The notes under the pieces: generated by a model
What the model was told of the DNA's origin: nothing
The model's input: the letters and a program-made list of their open reading frames with translations, nothing else
Database searches by the model: none
Made by a program: the position numbers and the translations under genes
Origin: Negadavirga shengliensis
Lineage (GTDB): Bacteria; Bacteroidota; Bacteroidia; Cytophagales; Cyclobacteriaceae
Direction: 5' to 3'
Length of the DNA stretch: 64,000 nt
Assembly: GCF_042652345.1 (NCBI RefSeq)
Contig: NZ_JBHSJJ010000007.1
Span: 1-64,000, forward strand
Part shown: in pieces, positions 1-7,603 of the stretch
How positions within the stretch are numbered: position 1 is the stretch's first letter
Layout of the letters: each line of letters opens with the position of its first letter

Positions 1-128
1 GGACTGATTCTGTCAAAATCAATTTCACCGACTTCGTCGCAATGGAAAATAAACAGCGAAGTGCCAAAAATAACCCTATTCATTCACTGTCAAGCTTGTT
101 CTATACAAGAAATTAGCCAAACTTAAGA

Positions 129-152
129 AGGCTGCCTTTTACAAGGCAGCCT
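129..152 (-). terminator. Terminator hairpin after hpf
   Basis: A perfect 10-bp inverted repeat (AGGCTGCCTT / AAGGCAGCCT) around a TTAC loop lies about 35 bases beyond the hpf stop. On the minus strand it is followed by the moderately T-rich TCTTAAGTTT, so it probably ends the rpsU-xerC-hpf transcript. The plus side is also T-rich (CTAATTTT), so it could act in both directions. I see no gene in bases 1-128. Confidence 0.65.
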
Positions 153-185
153 CTAATTTTAAATAAATATGGATGTTGGATTCTT

Positions 186-491
186 CTATTGCTTGGCCAA
201 GACCAGTTTTTCTTTGAATTTTTTGATCTGTCTCCTCAGTGCCTCCACTGATTCATCGGCAGCAGCCTCAAAAGAATCATTTTGACTTTTGGCAAACATC
301 TGTTTGCCTGGTACATTCAGTTTAATTTCAACGATTTTGTTTTCACTCCTGTCATTTTTATCTAATCTCATAAAAACCTCGCCATCAATGATTTGGTCGT
401 AATAGGTATCCAGCTTGTCCGCTTTTTTCTGGATAAAGTTGATCAGTTTTTGATCGGCGTCGAAATGAATTGAATGCATTTGAAGTTTCAT
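186..491 (-). CDS. hpf: Ribosome hibernation-promoting factor, short HPF/RaiA type
   Basis: A 101-residue protein of the HPF/YfiA family. These proteins bind the 30S decoding region and silence ribosomes in stationary phase. The whole length matches the beta-alpha-beta-beta-beta-alpha fold: an N-terminal strand with MHSIHFDADQKL, a helix rich in Lys/Asp, strands near 36-75 and a C-terminal basic helix ending KKFKEKLVLAKQ. The C-terminal dimerisation domain of long HPF is absent, so this is the short form. It is the last gene of rpsU-xerC-hpf, 31 bases after xerC, and a hairpin terminator follows. Placing it with bS21 groups ribosome-state functions in one transcript. Confidence 0.93.
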   Translation of the reverse strand: MKLQMHSIHFDADQKLINFIQKKADKLDTYYDQIIDGEVFMRLDKNDRSENKIVEIKLNVPGKQMFAKSQNDSFEAAADESVEALRRQIKKFKEKLVLAKQ

Positions 492-522
492 GGTATTTAA
501 CGGTTAAAAGTTAAACTTTTAT

Positions 523-1407
523 TTAGGCTTTAGGATGTGCCTGTTCAAACACAGCCTTAAGTTTCTCAATAGAGTTGTGGGTATAAACCTGGGTAGCAGC
601 CAGACTTGCATGTCCCAATAAATCCTTAACGGCGTTCAGGTCCGCCCCTTTGTTGAGCAGGTGAGTAGCAAAAGTATGCCTCAATAGATGGGGACTTCTC
701 TTGGTGGTCTGAACAAAAAGATCAAGGTGTTTTTTGACAATTCTGTATATCATCATAGGGTAAGCTGGCTCCTTACTTATTCTAACGATAAAATAGTCAC
801 TTCGGTGTACATTTAAAAATGTTTCTTCAAATACTTTTTGATAAAAAACAACATTCTTTTTTAGGGTCTCTGACATGGGAATAATTCTGTGTTTTTTACC
901 TTTACCAAGCACCTGAATCTGCCCCGCATAGGTGTCCACATCAGCCCATCGCATGGTGATCAGCTCGGAAAGCCTCATGCCTGTAAGGTATAGAATCTCG
1001 ATGACCATTTTGTCCCTTTGCCCCTCGAAATCTTCGCCATATTCTGCTTCTTCCAATATCTGCGCAATGGTATTTTCCTGGATAAATTCCGGCAACCTCC
1101 TTCCTTTCTTCAGGGCTTTGATTTTAAAAGTGGGGTCCTTGGAAATCTCCCCCGATCTGAGCAAAAACTTGTAAAACGACCTTAAGGTGGCGATTTTCCT
1201 GTTAACCGTTAAAACCGATAATCCCTGCTCGATTAAATCCACCATCCAGGCCCTGATTTCCTGGTGGCCGGCCTTTACCGGATCATCCAGTTCAAATGCT
1301 CCCTGCAAAAAGTCGGCAAATTGCTCAAGGTCTTTTTGGTAAGCCAATACCGTATGGGTGCTGGCCCGCTTCTCATGTTGAAGATAGTTGATAAAAGAAA
1401 AAAGCAT
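523..1407 (-). CDS. xerC: Tyrosine recombinase XerC/XerD family
   Basis: A site-specific tyrosine recombinase of typical Xer length (294 residues from the chosen start), expected to resolve chromosome dimers at dif. The N-terminal SAM-like core-binding domain spans about residues 5-90. The catalytic domain keeps the full set: Arg in TGMRLSEL, Lys in GKGKKH, His-x-x-Arg in HLLRH, His in LGHAS and Tyr in VYTH. The frame extends seven codons upstream to 1428, but the Xer family normally begins at the MLFSFINYL segment, so I chose the ATG at 1407. It lies 60 bases after rpsU and just before hpf, a common Bacteroidota order. Whether it is the XerC or XerD partner cannot be told from this window. 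Confidence 0.9.
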   Translation of the reverse strand: MLFSFINYLQHEKRASTHTVLAYQKDLEQFADFLQGAFELDDPVKAGHQEIRAWMVDLIEQGLSVLTVNRKIATLRSFYKFLLRSGEISKDPTFKIKALKKGRRLPEFIQENTIAQILEEAEYGEDFEGQRDKMVIEILYLTGMRLSELITMRWADVDTYAGQIQVLGKGKKHRIIPMSETLKKNVVFYQKVFEETFLNVHRSDYFIVRISKEPAYPMMIYRIVKKHLDLFVQTTKRSPHLLRHTFATHLLNKGADLNAVKDLLGHASLAATQVYTHNSIEKLKAVFEQAHPKA

Positions 1408-1467
1408 ACCGGTGAAAATATACACCAATATGCTTATTTATTTTTTCTAATGAAAAGGATGGACAGT

Positions 1468-1662
1468 TTATTTGCCTTCCTGATCCTGCATGCGCTGCTT
1501 GTAAGCCGCACGGATGATTTCATTTCTGCGACGAACAGAAGGTTTTTCAAAATGTTGCCTGCCTCTCAGTTCTCTGATGACGCCGGTTCTGTCAAACTTC
1601 TTCTTAAAACGCTTTAGCGCCTTTTCGATGGATTCGTTCTCTTTTACGTTTACTACGATCAT
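1468..1662 (-). CDS. rpsU: 30S ribosomal protein bS21
   Basis: A 64-residue basic protein beginning MIVVNVKENESIEKALKRF, the characteristic N-terminus of bS21, and ending in the Arg/Lys-rich tail. bS21 sits on the 30S platform next to the 3' end of 16S rRNA. It is the first gene of rpsU-xerC-hpf. Its start is preceded by a full-strength SD site, exceptional in this phylum and described separately. Length and sequence are normal. Confidence 0.97.
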   Translation of the reverse strand: MIVVNVKENESIEKALKRFKKKFDRTGVIRELRGRQHFEKPSVRRRNEIIRAAYKQRMQDQEGK

Positions 1663-1693
1663 TTTTTACACCTCCTTTCAGCATGCAAATGTA
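1663..1693 (-). promoter_or_regulatory. rpsU promoter -7 box and perfect Shine-Dalgarno site
   Basis: On the minus strand the sequence AAAGGAGGTG (1669-1678) lies six bases before the rpsU ATG. It can pair over ten bases with the usual 16S anti-SD CACCUCCUUU. A -7 type box, TACATTTG (consensus TANNTTTG), sits at 1686-1693, implying a leader of roughly 20 bases made almost entirely of the SD. Bacteroidota ribosomes hide the anti-SD with help from bS21, and in Flavobacterium johnsoniae the rpsU SD is used for autoregulation. The same feedback is inferred here. Confidence 0.75.
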
Positions 1694-1718
1694 GGGCTAT
1701 CAAATGAAAAAGAAAAAT

Positions 1719-2861
1719 TTATTTCAGAATTGCTTTTGAAATCACCATCTTTTGTATCTCCGAAGTCCCTTCTCCTATCGTACAGAGTTTCACGTCCCGA
1801 TAATATTTTTCCACAGGGTAATCTTTGGTAAAACCATATCCGCCAAAAATCTGCACGGCTTCGTTGGCAAGTTTTACCGCAATTTCTGAAGCGTAGTATT
1901 TGGCCATAGCCCCTTCCAGTTTTACCTGTTGTCCTCTGTTTTTCAGATCAGCAGCCTTGTAAGTAAGCAAACGTGCGGCTTCCAATTGCGTGGCCATATC
2001 GGCAAGTTTAAAAGAAATTCCCTGAAAGTCAGCGATGGGCCGGCCAAATTGTTTTCGTTCCTTTGCATATTTTAAAGAAGCTTCCAAAGCCCCTTCCGCT
2101 ATGCCCAAAGACAACGCAGCAATGGAAATTCTACCGCCTTCCAGCACCTTCATGGATTGAATAAACCCCTCCCCCGTTTTCCCCAAAATCTGGCTTTCAG
2201 ATACCCTGCAATCTTCCAAAATCAACTCTGCTGTTTCCGAGGTTCTCATCCCTAATTTATCCTCCTTTCTGCCTCCCCTGAAACCGGGGGTCCCTTTTTC
2301 CAATATGAATGCTGTCATGCCATGGGGGTTTCTCAGTTCTCCGGTCCTGGCAATCACAACAGCCACATCAGCTGAAAAACCATTGGTAATAAAATTTTTA
2401 GTCCCATTCAGAATATAGCCATCACTATCCTTTTTGGCGACCGTTCTCATGTTGGCAGCGTCAGATCCTGTGTTGGGTTCGGTAAGTCCCCAGGCACCCA
2501 GGTATTCTCCCTTTGCAAGTTTTTTGAGGTATTTTTCTTTCTGTTCGTCCGTACCGAAGGCTTGGATATGCCCCGCGCAGAGGGAATTATGGGCGGCCAT
2601 GGACAAGGCTATACCAGGATCCAGCTTGGCCAGCTCCATAATGGCTGTCACATATTCAAAATATCCAAAACCGGCGCCGTCATACTCCTGCGGCACCAAA
2701 ACACCCATCAATCCTAGTTCTCCGAGTTTTTTAAATAAGGGAACGGGAAATTCCTGGCGATCATCCCAGTCTTTTCGGAATGGACTGATCTCCTTTGCTC
2801 CAAAATCCCGAATCATCCCGGCAATCATGACCTGATTCTCATTGAGCTCAAAACTTATCAT
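1719..2861 (-). CDS. Acyl-CoA dehydrogenase
   Basis: A 380-residue FAD-dependent acyl-CoA dehydrogenase, full length for the family. It catalyses alpha,beta-dehydrogenation of an acyl-CoA and passes electrons to electron-transfer flavoprotein. Visible signatures are WGLTEPNTGSDA and the FITNG segment in the middle beta domain, KERKQFGRPIADFQ in the C-terminal helical domain, and IFGGYGFTKDYPVEKYYRD followed by GEGTSEIQ. The catalytic base is Glu364 in that last motif. Chain-length or branched-chain specificity cannot be assigned. It is a separate unit upstream of rpsU and divergent from galE. Confidence 0.93.
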   Translation of the reverse strand: MISFELNENQVMIAGMIRDFGAKEISPFRKDWDDRQEFPVPLFKKLGELGLMGVLVPQEYDGAGFGYFEYVTAIMELAKLDPGIALSMAAHNSLCAGHIQAFGTDEQKEKYLKKLAKGEYLGAWGLTEPNTGSDAANMRTVAKKDSDGYILNGTKNFITNGFSADVAVVIARTGELRNPHGMTAFILEKGTPGFRGGRKEDKLGMRTSETAELILEDCRVSESQILGKTGEGFIQSMKVLEGGRISIAALSLGIAEGALEASLKYAKERKQFGRPIADFQGISFKLADMATQLEAARLLTYKAADLKNRGQQVKLEGAMAKYYASEIAVKLANEAVQIFGGYGFTKDYPVEKYYRDVKLCTIGEGTSEIQKMVISKAILK

Positions 2862-3087
2862 GGTAAAAAGAGTTTAAATAGTTTAATTGTATGGACAGAT
2901 ACTTTATTTAACTTAATCATTAGAACAAAGTTTCAAAATTCAAGCCGGCTTTTTGGCAATACCCGGAAATTGTTGAACCTTATATCTTTAAACGAAACTT
3001 CCAATAGTTATGGACGTTACTGAGGGGTTTAAAATGCCTTGTTAGAATGCAAGATTATAATTACAGTGTCGTTTCCTCACAAAATAT

Positions 3088-3099
3088 TATATTTGGCCA
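3088..3099 (+). promoter_or_regulatory. Promoter -7 box directly before galE (possible leaderless start)
   Basis: TATATTTG at 3088-3095 matches the Bacteroidota -7 consensus TANNTTTG and ends only three bases before the galE ATG at 3099. A start point at the usual short distance would fall on or next to the initiator codon. The -33 region is weak (AGTG near 3065). The leaderless reading is inference. Confidence 0.4.
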
Positions 3100-4115
3100 T
3101 GAAAAAAATTTTGATAACAGGGGGTGCAGGGTATATTGGTTCACATACCGCTGTCGCTTTGGTAAATGCAGGCTATGAGCCGGTCATCATCGATGACTTT
3201 TCTAATTCCGAAAAATCTGTCTTAGAAAGACTGAAAAGCATTACCAAACGGGAAATCACCTGGTATGAAGGCGACTGTAACGACGCCGTACGCATGCGGC
3301 AAATATTTTCCGAAAACCAGTTAACCGGCGTCATTCACTTCGCAGCCAGCAAAGCTGTTGGAGAAAGTACCCAAGTTCCTTTAAAATATTATAGAAACAA
3401 CATCGTGTCCCTCTTGGTGCTCTTGGAAACCATGGCAGAGTTTGGAGTGAAAGACATTGTATTTTCTTCTTCATGCACCGTGTACGGCCAACCGGACCAA
3501 CTGCCTGTAAAAGAGACTACCCCCAGAAAGGCAGCTGAAAGTCCCTATGGTAATACAAAAAAGATCGGGGAAGATATTTTGACGGATTATGTCAAAAGCA
3601 ACGCCTCAGTCAGAGCCATATCCCTAAGGTATTTCAATCCCATTGGCGCTCACAAAACCGCTCTTATCGGCGAGTTGCCCCTAGGTGTACCAGCCAACCT
3701 GGTCCCTTTTGTAACACAAACCGGAGCGGGTATCCGTGAAAAACTTACCGTTTTCGGAAATGATTATGATACTCCCGACGGCACCTGTATCCGAGACTAT
3801 ATCCATGTCATGGACTTAGCTGACGCCCATGTAAAATCGATAGCCTATCTACAAGACAAAGGTGATCATTTTTATGATCTTTTTAACGTGGGAACGGGAC
3901 AAGGCAACACGGTAATGGAAGTCATCAAGGCATTTGAAAAAGTCAGTGGTAAAAAACTCAATTATGAGATAGGTCCGAGAAGACCCGGTGATATTGAAAA
4001 AGTCTGGGCGGATACCGGAAAAATTGAAAAACTGTTGAACTGGAAAGCAAAATACAATCTTGAAGATGCTTTAAAGGACAGTTGGAAATGGCAACTGAGC
4101 CTGACCGCCAAATAA
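3099..4115 (+). CDS. galE: UDP-glucose 4-epimerase
   Basis: A 338-residue extended short-chain dehydrogenase that interconverts UDP-glucose and UDP-galactose with bound NAD. The dinucleotide-binding motif GGAGYIG is at residues 8-14 and the catalytic Ser/Tyr/Lys set falls in SSSCTVYG (about 123-130) and Tyr150-x3-Lys154 (SPYGNTKK). The C-terminal part has RDYIHVMDLADAH and RRPGDIEKVWAD, both typical of GalE. The frame stays open 60 bases upstream, but the ATG at 3099 gives the expected MKKILITGG start and has a -7 promoter box next to it. It is followed by the GH92 gene, 87 bases on; linkage to sugar metabolism is plausible. Confidence 0.95.
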   Translation: MKKILITGGAGYIGSHTAVALVNAGYEPVIIDDFSNSEKSVLERLKSITKREITWYEGDCNDAVRMRQIFSENQLTGVIHFAASKAVGESTQVPLKYYRNNIVSLLVLLETMAEFGVKDIVFSSSCTVYGQPDQLPVKETTPRKAAESPYGNTKKIGEDILTDYVKSNASVRAISLRYFNPIGAHKTALIGELPLGVPANLVPFVTQTGAGIREKLTVFGNDYDTPDGTCIRDYIHVMDLADAHVKSIAYLQDKGDHFYDLFNVGTGQGNTVMEVIKAFEKVSGKKLNYEIGPRRPGDIEKVWADTGKIEKLLNWKAKYNLEDALKDSWKWQLSLTAK

Positions 4116-4202
4116 TTTTCATGTAATAAATAATAAACTCCTAAGCACCTACCTATTGATCCGGATTTTAGTGTTCTGCTTAACGGATTGACGTTTGATA
4201 CA

Positions 4203-6503
4203 ATGTCTGATATGACGAAAATTACCTATTCCCGTTTTGTTTTAGCCTTATTGCTGGTAATCCCCTTGTCTTCTTTACGGGCGCAACTATCAGAGAGACC
4301 GGTAGATTTGGTTTTTCCCTTACTGGATGCGGCCAATTCAAGATGGTTTTTCTTCAGTTCAGCTACACGCCCCTTTGGCATGGTCAATCTCAGCCCCGAC
4401 ACCCAACTCGAAGGTGCCTGGGGAAGTGGTTACCGTTATGACACGGACACCATAAAAGGTTTCAGCCACATTCACGCCTGGCAAATGTCGGGAGTATCTG
4501 TCATGCCGGTAATCCCAAGTGACCATGTAGGGCAGTTGATGATGGATTACTATTCTCCTTTTAGCCATGAAAAAGAAACCGTAGAAGCGGGCTATCATAA
4601 GGTATATTTGGAAAAATATGAAATCCAAGCAGAACTTACCGCTACCCACCGGGTTGGGTTCCACAGATATAGGTACCCGGAACAACAGGCCCCTTCCGTC
4701 CTCTTTCACCTGGGCGGGACGCTGGGGCCAAGCGAAATTGTGGATGGCGAACTCCAACAAACCGGTCCCCGGACAATCGCAGGAAAAATCACCAATGCTC
4801 CTACTTCCAGAAGACCGAAGCCTATCACTGTCTATTTCCACGCTTCCTTTGAGCGGGAAATTTCGGGTATAATTGAAGACAATGCCGCTCCTCATAAGCT
4901 CGTTACTTTCCATCCCTCTAATGAGCAGGAACTCCTGATGAAGGTCAGCATATCCTACACCAGCCCTGAAAATGCCCAATTGAACATGGAGAGGGAATTG
5001 CCGGGATGGGATTTTGAAAATACGGTAAAAGAGGCCAAAAGGGAATGGAATGACTTGCTTGGCAGAATAAGCATAGAGGGGGGCACGGATACTTTGAGAA
5101 GGAGGTTCTATACAGACCTGTGGCATGCTCTGCAGGGCCGAAGGACCATCAGTGACGTAAATGGGGCTTATCCGGATAATACCGGAGCGACCTTCAGGAT
5201 AGGTCAGATTCCCCTGAACACAGAGGGACAGCCCAAATTCAGGCACTTCAATTCGGATTCCTTTTGGGGTGCCCAGTGGACCTTGAATACCCTGTGGGGT
5301 TTGGTTTATCCGGAAATCATGGAGGAGTTCACTCAAAGTTTTTTGCAATATTATGAAGATGGCGGACTGATCCCCAGAGGGCCTTCCGGGGGCAACTACA
5401 CCTACGTAATGACCGGGGCTTCTTCCACTCCTTTTTTCGTAAGCGCTTTCCAAAAAGGCATTAGAGGTTTTGACATAGAAAAAGCATATGAAGGCCTCAA
5501 AAAGAATCACATGCCCGGTGGAATGATGAGTAAATCGGGATATGAACACACAACGTGGCAGGGTGGCGATGTTGAAAATTACATCCGGTTGGGCTTTGTG
5601 CCTTATCCTAATCCACACGGACATTTCGGTAATCACGAAAAAGGGGCCAGTCTTACCCTGGAATATAGTTTTCAGGATTGGACATTGGCTCAACTGGCCA
5701 GAAAACTGGGCAAAAATGAAGATGCTGATTATTTTTTAGCCCGCTCCAAAAATTATAAAAACCAATATGATAAATCATCGGGCTGGATGAGACCAAAGGA
5801 CGTTGACGGCAAATGGCTAGAACCTTTTGACCCTTATGATTATGGCAACGGGTTTATAGAATCCCATGCCGCTCAATTTACCTGGTTTGTCCCCCATGAC
5901 CTATCCGGGCTTGCTGACCTTATGGGTGGCAAAGTGAAAGCTGCGGAAAAGTTGAACATGCAGTTCAGGCAAGCAGAAAAGCTGGGGTTCACCTCAGGCA
6001 CCTCCCATTCCGTGGAGACCCATCCCGAATACCGACGGATTCCCATCAACTATGGCAACCAACCTTCCATGCAGACCGCTTTTGTGTTTAATTACCTGGG
6101 AAGACCCGATCTGACCCAATACTGGTCCAGAAAGGTTGTGGAAAAAGCTTTCAGCGCGCTCAGTCCTCATCTGGGATACAATGGGGACGAAGATCAGGGG
6201 CTCATGGGATCACTGGCGGTATTGATGAAACTGGGCCTCTTCCAGATGAACGGGGGTACGGAAACCAACCCTATATATGAACTGGGGAGTCCTGTTTTCG
6301 ACAAGGTCACCATACAGTTAAATCCCGATTATTATCCCGGAAAAGAATTTATCATCATGGCGGAAAACAATTCGGATAAAAACTATTATATCCAGCACAA
6401 AACTTTCAACGGCGTGCCGTTGCCGGAGATGGGGGTACGGCATTTTGACATCATCCAAGGAGGCACGCTCCATTTGATCATGGGGGTTCAGCCAAAATGG
6501 TAA
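4203..6503 (+). CDS. Exported GH92-family glycosidase (alpha-mannosidase-like, divergent)
   Basis: A 766-residue secreted protein with a signal peptide (RFVLALLLVIPLSSLRAQ). It resembles GH92 exo-acting, calcium-dependent alpha-mannosidases: the N-terminal beta-sandwich has RPFGMVNLSPDTQ and GFSHIHAWQMSG, and the (alpha/alpha)6 part has FYTDLWHALQGRRTISDVNG, QFTWFVPHDLSGLADLMGG and the late GSPVFDKVTIQL. The Glu in GFIESHAAQ (about residue 553) sits where the family acid is expected. The base region reads NGDEDQGLMGSL instead of the common NDDCGQMSAW, and the usual metal/substrate loop is also altered, so mannose specificity is uncertain. TTG at 4188 and ATG at 4212 are alternative starts. 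The 156-bp repeat array follows its stop. Confidence 0.8.
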   Translation: MSDMTKITYSRFVLALLLVIPLSSLRAQLSERPVDLVFPLLDAANSRWFFFSSATRPFGMVNLSPDTQLEGAWGSGYRYDTDTIKGFSHIHAWQMSGVSVMPVIPSDHVGQLMMDYYSPFSHEKETVEAGYHKVYLEKYEIQAELTATHRVGFHRYRYPEQQAPSVLFHLGGTLGPSEIVDGELQQTGPRTIAGKITNAPTSRRPKPITVYFHASFEREISGIIEDNAAPHKLVTFHPSNEQELLMKVSISYTSPENAQLNMERELPGWDFENTVKEAKREWNDLLGRISIEGGTDTLRRRFYTDLWHALQGRRTISDVNGAYPDNTGATFRIGQIPLNTEGQPKFRHFNSDSFWGAQWTLNTLWGLVYPEIMEEFTQSFLQYYEDGGLIPRGPSGGNYTYVMTGASSTPFFVSAFQKGIRGFDIEKAYEGLKKNHMPGGMMSKSGYEHTTWQGGDVENYIRLGFVPYPNPHGHFGNHEKGASLTLEYSFQDWTLAQLARKLGKNEDADYFLARSKNYKNQYDKSSGWMRPKDVDGKWLEPFDPYDYGNGFIESHAAQFTWFVPHDLSGLADLMGGKVKAAEKLNMQFRQAEKLGFTSGTSHSVETHPEYRRIPINYGNQPSMQTAFVFNYLGRPDLTQYWSRKVVEKAFSALSPHLGYNGDEDQGLMGSLAVLMKLGLFQMNGGTETNPIYELGSPVFDKVTIQLNPDYYPGKEFIIMAENNSDKNYYIQHKTFNGVPLPEMGVRHFDIIQGGTLHLIMGVQPKW

Positions 6504-6561
6504 CTATAGCAAAATCAAAAGGTGCTCTTGCAATTAAGTCAGGAATTCAACACGCAAATCA

Positions 6562-7500
6562 TATCACCCGTTCCGGATTGGGGATATATTGAATCCGATT
6601 GGTTCTATAATCCTTTCACCCCTTCGGGGTTGGACCCAGAACGTACGGTAGACACCGGCCCAAACCGAAAAGGGGCGCCCTTCTTCCTTAATTTTTCAGA
6701 CGGGGTAAAGGGATAATGTCACCCGTTCCGGGTTGGGGTGTGTTGGATTCCAATTGGTTCTATAGTCTTTTCACCCCTTCGGGGTTAGGTCCACAAAAAC
6801 GGACGGCAGGCGCCAGCACACACCCATAGGGCGCTCCTTGTCCTCAATTTTTCGGACGGGGTAAAGGGATAATGTCACCCGCTCCGGGTAGGGGTGTGTT
6901 GGATTCCAATTGGTTCTATAGTCTTTTCACCCCTTCGGGGTTAGGTCCACAAAAACGGACAGTAGACGCCAGCACAAACCGAAAGGGACACCCTCTGTCC
7001 TCAATTTTTCGGACGGGGTAAAGGGATAATGTCACCCGTTCCGGGTTGGGGGTATTGGATCCCGATATGGCTCTATAGTCTTTTCACCCCGTCGGGGTTA
7101 GGTCCATAAAAACAGACGGCAGGCGCCGGCCCAAACCGAAAAGGGGCGCCCTTCTTCCTTAATTTTTCGGACGGGGTAAAGGGATAATGCCACCCGTTCC
7201 GGGTTAGGATATATTGGATTCCAATTGGTTCTATAATCTTTTCATTCCTTCGGAGTTAGGTCGCGGAACCGAAGGTAGACACCGATACAAATCCAAAGGG
7301 GCACTCTTTGTTCTCAATTTCTCGGATGGAATACTGGGATAATGTCACCCGTTCCGGGTTGGGGTGTATTGGATCCCGATATGGCTCTATAATCTTTTCA
7401 CCCTTTCGGGGTTGGGTCTACGGAACGAACGGTAGATGCCGGACCACCCCGTAAGGGGTGGCATTCTTATAGAAAACACGGCTTAACACAGCGAAACCAA
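6562..7500. repeat. About six tandem copies of a 156-bp hairpin-rich repeat
   Basis: A unit beginning TCACCCGTTCCGGGT recurs at 6564, 6719, 6875, 7032, 7190 and 7345, giving periods of 155, 156, 157, 158 and 155 bases. Each unit carries several short inverted repeats: CACCCG..CGGGT, TTGGATTCCAATTGG, and ACCCCTTCGGGGT; most units end with a TCGGACGGGGTAAAGGGATAA-like segment (split here as TCGGACGGGG then TAAAGGGATAA). The last copy degenerates into further hairpins (CCACCCCGTAAGGGGTGG near 7464). Periods that are not multiples of three, with no sustained frame, argue against coding. It fills the space between the GH92 stop and the convergent acetyltransferase-like gene. Confidence 0.9.
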
Positions 7501-7603
7501 CCCCGAAGGGGGTGACACCACTGCGAAGCCAAAAACACCGATCATTGAAAAAGATGTTTTCCTAATATTATATATCAAGGAACCTTCCCCTCATTAATCG
7601 TGA

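Noticed and set aside
4359..5693. Long open frame (444 codons) on the minus strand opposite the GH92 gene
   Set aside because: It lies wholly opposite a well-supported GH92 gene, has no family pattern, and its composition (Pro, Arg, Ile, Phe) is that of a codon shadow.
6522..6716. 64-codon ORF at the start of the repeat array
   Set aside because: It is made of one repeat unit, and the other copies do not keep the frame because the period is not a multiple of three.
6562..7500. Possible CRISPR array
   Set aside because: Units are about 156 bases, diverged along their whole length, with no short constant repeat and unique spacers, and no cas genes are nearby.
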